From Verrucomicrobiota bacterium (GTDB taxonomy: Bacteria > Verrucomicrobiota > Verrucomicrobiia > JADLBR01), in assembly GCA_029560585.1 (NCBI GenBank), contig JAKQKQ010000187.1, positions 1-64,000 on the forward strand: a stretch of 64,000 nt of DNA. The letters are read 5' to 3'. Below are positions 52,572 through 61,716 of the stretch, one piece after another (positions within the stretch are counted from its first letter, which is position 1; every line of letters begins with the position of its first letter). The translations under genes were made by a program, and so were the position numbers. The notes under the pieces were generated by a model, which made no database searches, was not told the DNA's origin, and worked only from the letters and a program-made list of their open reading frames with translations.

Positions 52572-55500
52572 GTGCCCCTTCCGATGCCACATCCAATCAG
52601 CCACGTCATCCTTGCCACCCTGCCGTTGGCGGGCGCGCTCGCGCCGCTGGCCGCGGGACCCATCGCCCCAGATGTAGGCGCCCTGTACAACCTCATCAAG
52701 AACAGTGGATTTGAAGAGGGCGATCGGCTGCCGGCCGCCTGGGCGAGATATCCGGCGAAGGACGCAGGCGCGAACTATCAGCTTCGCGACACAAAGATGT
52801 TCCACACCGGTCGCGCGAGCGGCTTGATCACGAGCGTTGTCGGCCAGCCGCCGGGCACGTCCGCGATGCAGTGGAGCCAGTACAAAGTGCCGGTAGAGGG
52901 CGGTTCCTCGGTGATCGTTTCCATGTACGCCAAGAGCGAGGGAGTCCCGGTCCACGGCGGCGGTTTGCACTTCTATGATGAGACGGGCGCCCATCGCGGC
53001 TTCGTCGGCGTCCAGGGCCCGGCGACGCCAGCGACAAACTGGACGCATCTGCACCAGACAGTCGCGGTGCCGCCCGAGGCCCGGACGATGGGGTTCGTCG
53101 CCTACGCGCGCAATGGCGGCAAAACGTGGTACGATGATCTCGCGGTCATCGGCACACCCACGGCCGACGCTACCCGATTCACGCCGACGCTCGATGGGCA
53201 ACTGACCGAGCCGTGCTGGGACGAGGCGCGAGCCATCAAGACATTCGTCGCACACACGGGCGCGAAGATCATCGCGGAACCGATCCGTGCCTGGCTGGCC
53301 TACGACGACACGAAACTCTACGCGGCATTTCGCTGCCCGCATCGGCCGCGGACAACGCTACGGGCGCAAGCGAGCGCGCATGATGGCGATGTCTGGCTCG
53401 ACGACAGCGTCGAGGTGTTTCTCGACCCACGGCACCGTCACCACGACTACATCCACCTGTGCGTCAACTGCAACGGGATCCTCCGCGACTCGCGCGGCCG
53501 AGATACGGCATGGGAATCGGGCGCACGCGTGGTCGTCGCGCGCGAAGAGACGGCGTGGGCGGTCGAGTTGGAGATCCCGTTTGAGCGCCTGGATCTCGAC
53601 CTCGATGTTGGCCACGCGTGGGGTGTCAACCTTGTCTGGAACAACCGGGTGGACGGCGAGACGGCGACGTGGTCGCTTGGCGGATTCCATGCCCCCGGGC
53701 GCTTCGGCAACGTCACCCTCTCGCCCGATCTCGGCCGATTCTACCGACCGCAGCTGGCGCGACACTTGGAGCAATTGCGACACGAGCGCCGAGGTCTGTT
53801 CGACGAACTGCAGGGTGCCGACTTGCCCGGCGGCGGCCGCGCGCAATCCCGCCGACTGCTCGACGAAGCGATGTCGGCGCTTGACGACATGCGCCAGTTC
53901 ACGAAAACGGACGCAAGATCACCCGACGGCGGCTGGGACGACATTTGCCGACGGTTGACGATGGCCTCGGGAACAATCGCGGCAGCGCGCTCCGCGGCGG
54001 TGGCCTCGCTTTACGAAACGGGCCAACCCGGTGGCAAGGGGGCCTTCCGGGTCGTGATCGCTCACTCGCTTCAAAAGGTGCGCCGATCGGGACCCGTGAA
54101 CGACGGCATCCTCGCGCGCCAGATTCGACTCGACGCCGCGCGTGACGAGGCGGAATCGTTCCAGCTGGTCATGGTGCCAGGGGGCGGGCCGTTGAAACAA
54201 GTGACGGTTGAGGCGGGCCCCTTGACCGGCGACGGCGGCAAGCTGCCACTGACGTGGCATCGGGTTGGTTACGTCGAGACCGCGAAGCCGAATTATCCCA
54301 CCGAATACGTCGGCTGGTGGCCAGATCCCCTCCTGGCCCCCGGGGCTTTCGATGTCGCGGCGGACGAGCGACAGCCGCTCTGGTTCACGGTGGACGTGCC
54401 CCCCGAAACCAAGCCCGGCGCATACGGCGGCCCGGTCACCATCAGGCACGGGAACACCTCGCTCACCGTGCCCGTGGAACTGCGCGTGCGCTCCTTCCGC
54501 CTGCCGCGCCCCGGCTCACTCGCCACCCCATTCAGCCTCTACCAACAAGCATGGGCCAAATGGTGGTTCGGGAAAGAGACGAAAAAGATGCCGATTGAGA
54601 CGTTCGCGCGCTGGTGCGAGTTCCTGGGCCGCTATCGATTGACACCCAAGAATATCGCCCGGGAATACATCACGCAGAGCGGCGGCGGCGGCAACGTCCG
54701 CGTGGATCTCAGCCCGCTGGAGCAAACGGTGGTCCCGCTCGCCCCGCGCTACTTTGCGCCGTACTCGTTCAACCTCTGCCGCATGCCCTCCGCCAAATCA
54801 ATCGGCAAGGCCGCCGACACGACCGACCCCGCCGATGCCGCCTCATTGGCAAGGGCCTGGGTGGACGAGTGGAAGCGCCTGAAACTCCCAGCGCAGGTTT
54901 TCATATATGGCTACGACGAGCCGCGGCCCGAGCATTACTCTTTCCTGCGCGAGGCCTATCGGCGCATCCGCGAGGCGGCGCCCGGCTACCCGATCATGCA
55001 GACGCTCAGCGACCAGCAACCCGCGGCCCTCGCCGGCCTTGTGGACATCTGGTGCCCCCTGACCCCGAGCCTGGCCTCCAGTTTCTACGGCCAGCGCCGC
55101 AGGGCGCGCGACACTCTCTGGACCTACGTGTGCTGCAGCCCGAAACCACCCTTCGCGAACTTCTTCGTGGACGAGCCGGCGATCGACCACCGCATCCTGT
55201 TCTGGCAGGCCCGACAATACGGCGCGACCGGCCTGCTCTACTGGTCCACGGCGTGGTGGGAAGGACTGACAACGGCCGCCTCCGGTGAGCCATGCTTTCC
55301 AGACACGCCCATCCGGTTCGCCGACCTAGGCACCTACCAAGAATTCAAGGTGAACGGCGACGGTCTCTTGCTTTATCCGGGCAAAGGCATGGAGCCTCTG
55401 CCGAGCATCCGGCTCGAGGTCATCCGCGATGGCATCGAGGACTACGAATGCCTCGCGCTGCTGTCACGGACTGTCGAGCGGGCAATGTCGTTGCCCGCCG

Positions 55501-55673
55501 ACAAACAGCCCGCCCCCCAGCTCATGGAGAAATCCCGAGGGTTGTGCAAAGTGCCGGAAAGCATCTCGCGCCGGCTGGATGATTACACCAAGGATCCGGG
55601 CGCGATCTTCGAGCGCCGCCGAAAGATCAACGACGCGATCGAACAACTAACCATCGCCCTGGAGCAGAAATGA
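52572..55673 (+). CDS. Exported multidomain protein: CBM4/9 - CBM9/DOMON-like - DUF4091
   Basis: This protein of about 1033 residues starts at GTG 52572, with AGGG 7 bases upstream; an ATG 4 codons later is possible. A signal-like N-terminus (VILATLPLAGALAPLAA) precedes a jelly-roll CBM (about 38-195, NLIKNSGFEEGDRLPAAW). A CBM9/DOMON-like domain follows (about 205-390, LDGQLTEPCWDEARAIKTF and WLDDSVEVFLDP). The C-terminal half is DUF4091, related to GH123: FIYGYDEPRPEHYSFLREAYRRIREAAPGYP, ATGLLYWSTAWWEG and RLEVIRDGIEDYECLALL. The acidic pair in YDEP is a likely active site. Its stop overlaps the sulfatase start (ATGA). It is probably an exo-glycosidase. Confidence 0.8.
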   Translation: MPLPMPHPISHVILATLPLAGALAPLAAGPIAPDVGALYNLIKNSGFEEGDRLPAAWARYPAKDAGANYQLRDTKMFHTGRASGLITSVVGQPPGTSAMQWSQYKVPVEGGSSVIVSMYAKSEGVPVHGGGLHFYDETGAHRGFVGVQGPATPATNWTHLHQTVAVPPEARTMGFVAYARNGGKTWYDDLAVIGTPTADATRFTPTLDGQLTEPCWDEARAIKTFVAHTGAKIIAEPIRAWLAYDDTKLYAAFRCPHRPRTTLRAQASAHDGDVWLDDSVEVFLDPRHRHHDYIHLCVNCNGILRDSRGRDTAWESGARVVVAREETAWAVELEIPFERLDLDLDVGHAWGVNLVWNNRVDGETATWSLGGFHAPGRFGNVTLSPDLGRFYRPQLARHLEQLRHERRGLFDELQGADLPGGGRAQSRRLLDEAMSALDDMRQFTKTDARSPDGGWDDICRRLTMASGTIAAARSAAVASLYETGQPGGKGAFRVVIAHSLQKVRRSGPVNDGILARQIRLDAARDEAESFQLVMVPGGGPLKQVTVEAGPLTGDGGKLPLTWHRVGYVETAKPNYPTEYVGWWPDPLLAPGAFDVAADERQPLWFTVDVPPETKPGAYGGPVTIRHGNTSLTVPVELRVRSFRLPRPGSLATPFSLYQQAWAKWWFGKETKKMPIETFARWCEFLGRYRLTPKNIAREYITQSGGGGNVRVDLSPLEQTVVPLAPRYFAPYSFNLCRMPSAKSIGKAADTTDPADAASLARAWVDEWKRLKLPAQVFIYGYDEPRPEHYSFLREAYRRIREAAPGYPIMQTLSDQQPAALAGLVDIWCPLTPSLASSFYGQRRRARDTLWTYVCCSPKPPFANFFVDEPAIDHRILFWQARQYGATGLLYWSTAWWEGLTTAASGEPCFPDTPIRFADLGTYQEFKVNGDGLLLYPGKGMEPLPSIRLEVIRDGIEDYECLALLSRTVERAMSLPADKQPAPQLMEKSRGLCKVPESISRRLDDYTKDPGAIFERRRKINDAIEQLTIALEQK

Positions 55674-57127
55674 AGCCCGTCACCGTGAGAGTCACCCTCG
55701 CCGTCGCCATGGGGGCGACTTTTTCCGCCGCCGCCGCCACCGAGGAAGTGACGGATACCCCATGCGCCCAGCGCCCGCATCTGCTATTGATCACCGCCGA
55801 CCAACTGCGTTTCGACGCGCTGCGCTGCAACGGCAGTCGCGTGGCCCGGACACCCAACCTTGACAGACTGGCGGCGCGCGGTGTCTCGTTCCGTTACGCC
55901 TACACGGCTTCACCCCTTTGCATGCCGGCGCGAGCGAGCTGGCTTACCGGTCGCTGGCCACACCAGCACGGGATCTGCGGGAATGAGCGGCCCCCGCTCC
56001 GACCCGATCAGCGCGCCCAGTGCTTCCCCAACCGGCTGCGCGATGCCGGGTACCGGTCGGCATTGGTCGGCAAACACCACTTCTTTGATCACTTCGGGTG
56101 GCAGAACTTCGATTACAAGACCCTCCAGCCCGATCTGAAGCAGTTTGGCTTTGACGCGGTAACCCAGGTCCTCGATCTGGGCGAGAGCGAGCACAATGAC
56201 GATGATTACACGGCATGGCTCGCCGCCCGCGGTGCCCTCAAAACATACCGCGAGGGAGTCCGCAACATCCGCAAGACCCAGCCAGAGCTTCCGATGAAGG
56301 CGGAGGACACACCCGATGGCTGGATCGCAAACCGGGCCTTGGAGATCTTGGGGGACCACGACCCGAAACAGCCACTCTTCCTCTGGGTGTCATTCGTCGG
56401 GCCACACCCGCCCTATGTCGCACCGCCCGAACATCTCGCGCGGTTCAAGGACATGGAGCTTGGCCCTCGCGAGACCGCCTACCACGCGATGATCTCCGGT
56501 ATCGACGACTATGTCGGCCAAATCATGGAAAGCCTGCAGCGCCGCGACATGTTGGATCAAACGCTGGTGATCTTCACGGCCGACCACGGAGACATGCTCG
56601 GCGATCATGGGATCTGGGACAAACGTTGGTTCTACGAGGCCAGCGCTAAGGTCCCGCTGATCGTGGCCGGGCCGGGTTTCGGAAAGCAACCAAATCGCCA
56701 GACGGCCGACAAGGGCGGCAAAGAACTTGTCACCAGTTTGGATGTGCCCATGACTCTGTTGGAAGCGGCCGGGACTCGGCCACCCGATGATCCGGTGCCG
56801 TGGTCGGGGCGGCCGCTCCAGCGCGTTGTGCGCCACGAGCCCGGCGCCTTGCGCGAGGCGGTATTCAGCGAACTGGGTACCGGCGTCATGATGCGCACCG
56901 CGCAATGGAAGATGTGGTTCGACCCGGAGCAGGGAGGCGCCGTGGCACTGTTCCATCTCAGGGGCGACCCGGAAGAAAAGACAAACCTCGCCGACAGCCC
57001 CGACTACGCCGACGTGCGCGCTCGCCTGACCACGGCACTCTTGTCATGGATGCGCCGAACCACAAGCTACACCGAACTCAAGGAATACCACCGCCTGCAG
57101 GAGATCGTGGTCGGTCCCCCGGACTAG
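55670..57127 (+). CDS. Exported sulfatase, Cys-type (S1 family)
   Basis: This 485-residue enzyme removes sulfate esters, probably from a sulfated glycan. The active-site motif CMPAR starts at Cys84 in [21 protein letters not shown]; this Cys must be oxidised to formylglycine. Metal ligands are seen in [13 protein letters not shown] and in [18 protein letters not shown]. The N-terminus ([21 protein letters not shown]) is a signal peptide. Its ATG overlaps the stop of the DUF4091 gene, and its stop is 35 bases before the MFS start. No formylglycine-generating or radical-SAM maturase is in the window, so maturation must be encoded elsewhere. Confidence 0.93.
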   Translation: MKPVTVRVTLAVAMGATFSAAAATEEVTDTPCAQRPHLLLITADQLRFDALRCNGSRVARTPNLDRLAARGVSFRYAYTASPLCMPARASWLTGRWPHQHGICGNERPPLRPDQRAQCFPNRLRDAGYRSALVGKHHFFDHFGWQNFDYKTLQPDLKQFGFDAVTQVLDLGESEHNDDDYTAWLAARGALKTYREGVRNIRKTQPELPMKAEDTPDGWIANRALEILGDHDPKQPLFLWVSFVGPHPPYVAPPEHLARFKDMELGPRETAYHAMISGIDDYVGQIMESLQRRDMLDQTLVIFTADHGDMLGDHGIWDKRWFYEASAKVPLIVAGPGFGKQPNRQTADKGGKELVTSLDVPMTLLEAAGTRPPDDPVPWSGRPLQRVVRHEPGALREAVFSELGTGVMMRTAQWKMWFDPEQGGAVALFHLRGDPEEKTNLADSPDYADVRARLTTALLSWMRRTTSYTELKEYHRLQEIVVGPPD

Positions 57128-57162
57128 GCAACGGTCGCTCCGGAGGGAAGATATCAACGGTC

Positions 57163-58476
57163 ATGAGTGGCTCCACATCCGGCAACACAGACGATACCGC
57201 AGCGCGGCCGACGCGCGTCCGCTACCGGGTCGTGGCGATGGCCGTGCTGCTGGCGATGGTGACCTATCTGGACCGGGTGTGCATCTCCAAGCTAGCGCCC
57301 GACATCATGCATGATCTGGGGCTGTCGAAGGTGCAGATGGGGTGGGTGTTCTCGGCCTTTGCGCTAGCCTATGCGATCTTCGAGATTCCCACGGCATGGT
57401 GGGCCGACCGCCGGGGCACGCGCCGGGTGCTCACTCGCATCGTGATCTGGTGGTCCAGTTTCACCATCGCCACGGCCGGCGCATTCAACTACGCGTCCCT
57501 GCTGGTGCTGCGATTCCTGTTCGGGGTGGGTGAAGCGGGAGCATGGCCCAGCGTGGCGAAGACCTTTTCGCGGTGGATCCCCGATCGCGAGCGCGGAACG
57601 ATTCAGGGGATCTTCTTCACAGGCGCGCATCTGGCGGGAGGCCTCGCGCCCCTCCTCGTGGTGGCGCTCCTGCGCGTGATGCACTGGCGCATGATCTTCG
57701 TTTGCTTCGGGGTCATCGGTTTCCTCTGGGCGCTGGCCTGGTACCGCTGGTTCCGCGACGATCCATCGGAGCATCGGGCGGTCAACGCGGAAGAATTGCG
57801 CCGCATCGTGACCGAAAGGCGCTCGGACGGCGAACACGCCGCCGTGGGCTGGGCCTACTGGCGGCGGTTATTGGGCAGCCCCAATATGTGGGCCCTATGC
57901 GTAATGTACTTCCCGAATAGTTTCTCTTTCTACTTCTGCATCACGTGGCTGCCCACCTACCTGCAGGAAAAGGGCTCGTTTGATCCGACGATGCTGGGTT
58001 TTCTTGCTGGGCTCCCGCTGCTCTTGAGCGTGGCGAGCGATCTCTTTGGCGGAATCACAACCGACTGGGCCACCCGGCGATTCGGCCTGCGTTGGGGCCG
58101 GTGCGGGGTGGGTGCCGCGGCCTATCTGATCGCGGGCGTGACGCTCATTGTCGCCGCAGCATCGCGCAGTCCCATGCTCTCGGCGATCATGATCTCGCTG
58201 GCCACCGCGGCGAGCATGTTCACGCTCGGGGCATCGTGGAGCGCCGCCATCGAAATGGGCCGCAACCACGCCGGCGTCGTCAGTGCCGCCATGAACACCT
58301 CGGGGCAAATCGGCAGCCTGCTTTGCCCCTTGATCGTGGCCTACTCGGTCCAATGGTTCAGCAACTGGAACCTGCCCCTCTATCTCATGGGCGGCCTATT
58401 CCTGGTCGGCGTCGTCTGCTGGGGCTTGCTCGATCCCCTGCGCCCCATCTTCGGACCGACGGAAGACGAGTCGTGA
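57163..58476 (+). CDS. MFS transporter, anion:cation symporter type
   Basis: This 437-residue protein has 12 predicted membrane helices. The ACS-family signs are present: [58 protein letters not shown] and [32 protein letters not shown]. Family members carry hexuronates, glucarate, phthalate and similar organic anions with protons. A GGAGG lies about 16 bases before ATG 57163, slightly far. Its stop overlaps the GTG of the second URO-D-like gene. In this operon it probably takes up the acidic sugar released by the exported enzymes and may supply the ligand of the GntR/FCD regulator. Confidence 0.9.
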   Translation: MSGSTSGNTDDTAARPTRVRYRVVAMAVLLAMVTYLDRVCISKLAPDIMHDLGLSKVQMGWVFSAFALAYAIFEIPTAWWADRRGTRRVLTRIVIWWSSFTIATAGAFNYASLLVLRFLFGVGEAGAWPSVAKTFSRWIPDRERGTIQGIFFTGAHLAGGLAPLLVVALLRVMHWRMIFVCFGVIGFLWALAWYRWFRDDPSEHRAVNAEELRRIVTERRSDGEHAAVGWAYWRRLLGSPNMWALCVMYFPNSFSFYFCITWLPTYLQEKGSFDPTMLGFLAGLPLLLSVASDLFGGITTDWATRRFGLRWGRCGVGAAAYLIAGVTLIVAAASRSPMLSAIMISLATAASMFTLGASWSAAIEMGRNHAGVVSAAMNTSGQIGSLLCPLIVAYSVQWFSNWNLPLYLMGGLFLVGVVCWGLLDPLRPIFGPTEDES

Positions 58477-59576
58477 AAACGGACGCGCTGGCATGGGCCG
58501 TGGGACGGCCTGCGACAAAGAGGGTTTCCAAAGAGACTCTGAATCATCGGGACCTTATTGAATTGGTCAGCGGGCTTGACGCCTACGCGCACACGGCCGA
58601 GGCGTTCCGCCGGGCATATCAGGCGCTCGGCATCGATATCATAAACCGTGTTCCGCTGGAGAATGCGCCTGAACCCACGCCCGCCGGAAGCGTGCGCCCG
58701 CATCCGGCCAATCCCGATTATGACCTAACGGCGCTAGGAGTGTATGACACCGCTTCCCGCCGCCGATACGCGTGCCAAGATGCCGATGATGTCTGGGGCT
58801 TCGATGCCTCGGGTGTCCGTTATTCGGATCTGATCACACCGGTGCCCCATCCTTGCACGTGCCCCGACATGCGCACGAGGGAACGGGCCCTGGGTGACGT
58901 GGGCCTCTATTACCCGATGCTCTACACCACCCTGTTCATGTGGCCGGTCGAGCTGTTCGGCTGGGAGATTTTTATGACGGCCGCGATGGAGGATCCAGGG
59001 CGATTCCACGAGCAGATCCTGAAACCCTTTGCGGCCCAGTCGCAGGGAATTGTGGCGAAAATCGTCCGGGGCTCCGACGGCCCGTTGGTCTTTGTCCACG
59101 ACGATCTCTGCGATGCGCGAGGGCCGGTTTTCCGTCCCGACTGGTACGAGACTTACATATTCCCCCATTACGCCGAGATCCTCGCCCCCGCGCAACGGGC
59201 CGGACGGCGCGTCGTCCTGGTCGCCGACGGCAATCTGTCGGCACTTCTCCCCCGTCTGCGGGAATTGGGTTTTGGCGGCCTGATGTTCGAGAGCCCCGCA
59301 ACACCGCTGGATGCCGTCCTCGCCGCGTTCGAGCGCCCAGACGATCTGTTGATCGGTGGCATCGAAACCGCCAGGCTCACCATGGGGACGCCGACGGAAG
59401 TCAAGGAGATGGTCCGCGGGTTGTCCAACGGCATCGCCGATCGCCCGGGCTTCGCCATCGCCTCCGGCGGTGGTCTCCATGGCAACATCCCCATGGCTAA
59501 TCTCGAGGCCTATTTCGATGCCCGGGCCGAGATTGGCGCCACTCCCCGCGACTGGCGCACCACCTGCAGGGCCTGA
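58473..59576 (+). CDS. URO-D-like protein, copy 2
   Basis: This 367-residue cytoplasmic protein belongs to the URO-D superfamily. It is only distantly like copy 1 (15617-16648) but shares the plan: [98 protein letters not shown] and [25 protein letters not shown]. It begins at a GTG overlapping the MFS stop (GTGA). True HemE features are lacking, so a cobamide- or metal-dependent methyl transfer is more likely, for example on an O-methylated product. It is the last gene of the GntR operon. Confidence 0.8.
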   Translation: MKTDALAWAVGRPATKRVSKETLNHRDLIELVSGLDAYAHTAEAFRRAYQALGIDIINRVPLENAPEPTPAGSVRPHPANPDYDLTALGVYDTASRRRYACQDADDVWGFDASGVRYSDLITPVPHPCTCPDMRTRERALGDVGLYYPMLYTTLFMWPVELFGWEIFMTAAMEDPGRFHEQILKPFAAQSQGIVAKIVRGSDGPLVFVHDDLCDARGPVFRPDWYETYIFPHYAEILAPAQRAGRRVVLVADGNLSALLPRLRELGFGGLMFESPATPLDAVLAAFERPDDLLIGGIETARLTMGTPTEVKEMVRGLSNGIADRPGFAIASGGGLHGNIPMANLEAYFDARAEIGATPRDWRTTCRA

Positions 59577-59662
59577 TCGAGTCCGCGCGCGTGGGGAGGC
59601 CGACCTGATCGAGAACGCGCCGCATCAGTCATGTGGAAACTTCGCGGCGCAGCCCCGGGGGC

Positions 59663-59740
59663 CGTGGGGCAGACAATCCTGTCTGCCACCGGGTCTCAGG
59701 GCCGCCGACGCAGGCAGGATTGCCTGCGCCACGGGGGAAG
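59663..59740. repeat. Paired-hairpin repeat
   Basis: GGCAGACA-ATCC-TGTCTGCC (59668-59687) and GCAGGCA-GGAT-TGCCTGC (59710-59727) are two hairpins whose outer sequences (CCGTGGGGC on the left, GCGCCACGGGG on the right) are also inverted. Thus the whole unit is a nested palindrome. It lies in the non-coding stretch 59577-60049 after the URO-D-like gene and may stop transcription of that operon. Confidence 0.5.
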
Positions 59741-59837
59741 TTTCATGTCAGTGCCGCCCCCGGCGCGCGGGGGCGGCGAAACCCAGAGTCGTCCACGCGT
59801 CGGATTATTCAGGGTGTAACTTCTGGGGGCGGGGCCG

Positions 59838-59983
59838 TTTTGGACTGCGGTGGCAGAGCGAAGCGGCGACACCGCTTTTGCCCCCGGCGGAGCCGAAGCC
59901 GATGGCCCCGGCTCGCGCTTCGCGCGCCGCCAAAGCGGTGGCGCCGCCCGGCGGTTGCCGGACTCTGCCACCGCAGTCCAAAA
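59838..59983. mobile_element. MITE-like element with perfect 21-bp terminal inverted repeats
   Basis: The left end (59838-59858, beginning TTTTGGACTGCGGTGGC) and right end (59963-59983, ending GCCACCGCAGTCCAAAA) are perfect inverted complements over 21 bases. The interior holds further palindromes (AAGCGGCGACACCGCTTTT, AAAGCGGTGGCGCCGC). No protein-coding content is supported; frames across it in both strands are by-products. It is the second of two repeats that fill 59577-60049. Confidence 0.65.
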
Positions 59984-60049
59984 ACCTCCCGGCCCGGATC
60001 CTGGGTCGGGGCATGAGCCGCGCCCGCGAACAGCGCCCGAAGTTGCAGG

Positions 60050-61576
60050 TCAGAATCCCTCAAGCTCTATCTTCCGGATGGCGCGGGCGCCCACGTTGAC
60101 GAATTCGGGCACGTTGGCGGCGAGATCCTTATCACTGAAGCGATGAATCAGGACGGGCGGAGAATCACGGCCCTCCTGATCGACGTGTGTGAGGAATATC
60201 TCTGTAAACAGGGTGTTCACCTTGGAGCTGAATAGGAGCCACCGACCGTTCGGGGACCAGCTGTGCCAAGAATTGAAACGGCTCCGGTTGCAGGTCATCT
60301 CCCTCGCGCGCCCCCCCTCGGCCGGGATGATGAAGAGTCGGCTGCCGGGCTCGAGCATGATTCCAGAACGGCTCTGGGTGAAGACGATCCATTTGCCGTC
60401 GGGCGATACGCGGGGAAAGTAATTGCTCATCCCGTTGTCGCTGGCGCCGCGAAGCGGCTTGGCCACCCCGCCCTTTCCCCCGTTGAAGGGAATGCGGCAC
60501 AGGTCGAATTCGATGTGGTAGCGCCGGTTCAATTCATCGGGGCTGGCATCGATGAACAGGGAAGCCACCTTGGTGACCTCTTCGTACTCCTTCCGCTTTT
60601 CCGGAGCGCGCGCAAACACGATATAGCTTTCGTCGGGGCTCCACTCGGGGTTGGCATGAACGAACCGAAAGTCGTCGGCGCCTGGCAGGGGCCGGATGGT
60701 TCCACTCGCCGCCGAATACCATCCCAGCATCCCATAAACGGGGAAAAACACCTGCGAGAAAGTCCTGTCGTTGGTGATCAGGGCCACGGAGATCTCATTG
60801 ACCGAGGCGGCGATATATCTCCCGGTCGGAGACATCCTCCCGAACAGCCCCCGGCTTTTCGGCAGGGTCTCTGGCTTCGGGTAGTCGTTCCAGCTCATGA
60901 AGACATCCTTGGACAGGCGCACGTGCCTCTGCACGGGCGCGATGAATTGCGCTCCCCCGTCTTTGTCGCAGTGCATTTCCATGCTGAACCTCTTGCCATC
61001 GGACGAGAAGGCGTGGCAACTCGAGCAGACGGGGATGTTCTTCATGACCACCGGTGGTGGACGGTACGAGGCGATGTCCCCCAGTCGCCACCGGGCGCGG
61101 CGAAAGCCGTCATCCAAAAATGGCACTGGCACCTGCCGGTAGAAAACCGGGGCCCCAACCCGGTCCCGCGAGGTGCAAAAGTGCACCGCTCCCGTGGAAA
61201 GCGCGCGCCGACCATCCGCGCCGCCCCACCCCGTGACCGTCATCCGCACCGGCGACTCGACGGTGTGCCTCTTGATGGTTTCCCAGAGCGCCCTGGACGG
61301 CTCGAATTCTGGCGCGGCCACCCGCGTGCGGATCGTCCGATGGCCATCTTTAAAGGAAAAGCTCACCATCCACACTGACACCTCGGAAATACCGTCATTC
61401 CAATGGAAGCGCGGCGCGGCGATCTCGGGGGGGAAGACGGCGCCATCGTACGGATACGCGATCGTTAGTCTCGCGATGCGGGCAGGGGGCTTCCCGCCAC
61501 CCTGAGCCGATGCGCAGCCTCCGGCAGCCCAGAGGAGGCAAATGAAGAGACACGCGCTGGCGACGAGGGCCCTCAC
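60050..61576 (-). CDS. TolB-like (PD40) propeller lipoprotein with CxxCH motif
   Basis: This 508-residue protein starts at GTG 61576. The N-terminus LVASACLFICLLWAAGGC looks like a lipoprotein signal with Cys21. A beta-rich domain (about 35-170: IAYPYDGAVFPPEIAAPRFHW) precedes VCSSCHAF, whose Cys184-x-x-Cys187-His188 is a heme-c-type motif. The remainder is a WD40-like propeller with PD40 repeats: SPTGRYIAA, WSPDESYIVFA, VSPDGKWIVFTQS and SWSPNGRWLLFSS. It is probably a periplasmic or outer-membrane binding protein. The GTG start overlaps the stop of a truncated gene upstream, showing it was once the second gene of an operon. Confidence 0.75.
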   Translation of the reverse strand: MRALVASACLFICLLWAAGGCASAQGGGKPPARIARLTIAYPYDGAVFPPEIAAPRFHWNDGISEVSVWMVSFSFKDGHRTIRTRVAAPEFEPSRALWETIKRHTVESPVRMTVTGWGGADGRRALSTGAVHFCTSRDRVGAPVFYRQVPVPFLDDGFRRARWRLGDIASYRPPPVVMKNIPVCSSCHAFSSDGKRFSMEMHCDKDGGAQFIAPVQRHVRLSKDVFMSWNDYPKPETLPKSRGLFGRMSPTGRYIAASVNEISVALITNDRTFSQVFFPVYGMLGWYSAASGTIRPLPGADDFRFVHANPEWSPDESYIVFARAPEKRKEYEEVTKVASLFIDASPDELNRRYHIEFDLCRIPFNGGKGGVAKPLRGASDNGMSNYFPRVSPDGKWIVFTQSRSGIMLEPGSRLFIIPAEGGRAREMTCNRSRFNSWHSWSPNGRWLLFSSKVNTLFTEIFLTHVDQEGRDSPPVLIHRFSDKDLAANVPEFVNVGARAIRKIELEGF

Positions 61577-61665
61577 CGATAGATTATCTGGCCCCACATC
61601 GATCCAATGTCCACGAGGAACTCGGAACCGGATAGGCCGCGACGAATGCCGTCCCTCTGAAAGGG
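61573..61665 (-). pseudogene. C-terminal stump of a sialidase-like gene
   Basis: In minus frame the last codons before TGA (61575-61573) read RDGIRRGLSGSEFLVDIGSMWG and QIIYR. This matches the C-terminus of the product of 37760-39583 (YSLSGSEFLVDFGS), with the same distance to the stop. Upstream of about 61665 the similarity ends and the kamA promoter region begins. The TGA overlaps the GTG of the PD40 gene (GTGA), so the stump kept its translational coupling after the body was deleted. Confidence 0.65.
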
Positions 61666-61716
61666 GCCGCGCGCCCGTGCCTTTTGACTTTCCCGCGCCC
61701 CTCACTAGCATACCCC

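Noticed and set aside
59577-60049. Several overlapping frames in both strands after the URO-D-like gene
   Set aside because: They consist of nested palindromes and the TIR element, with no ribosome sites or family resemblance.
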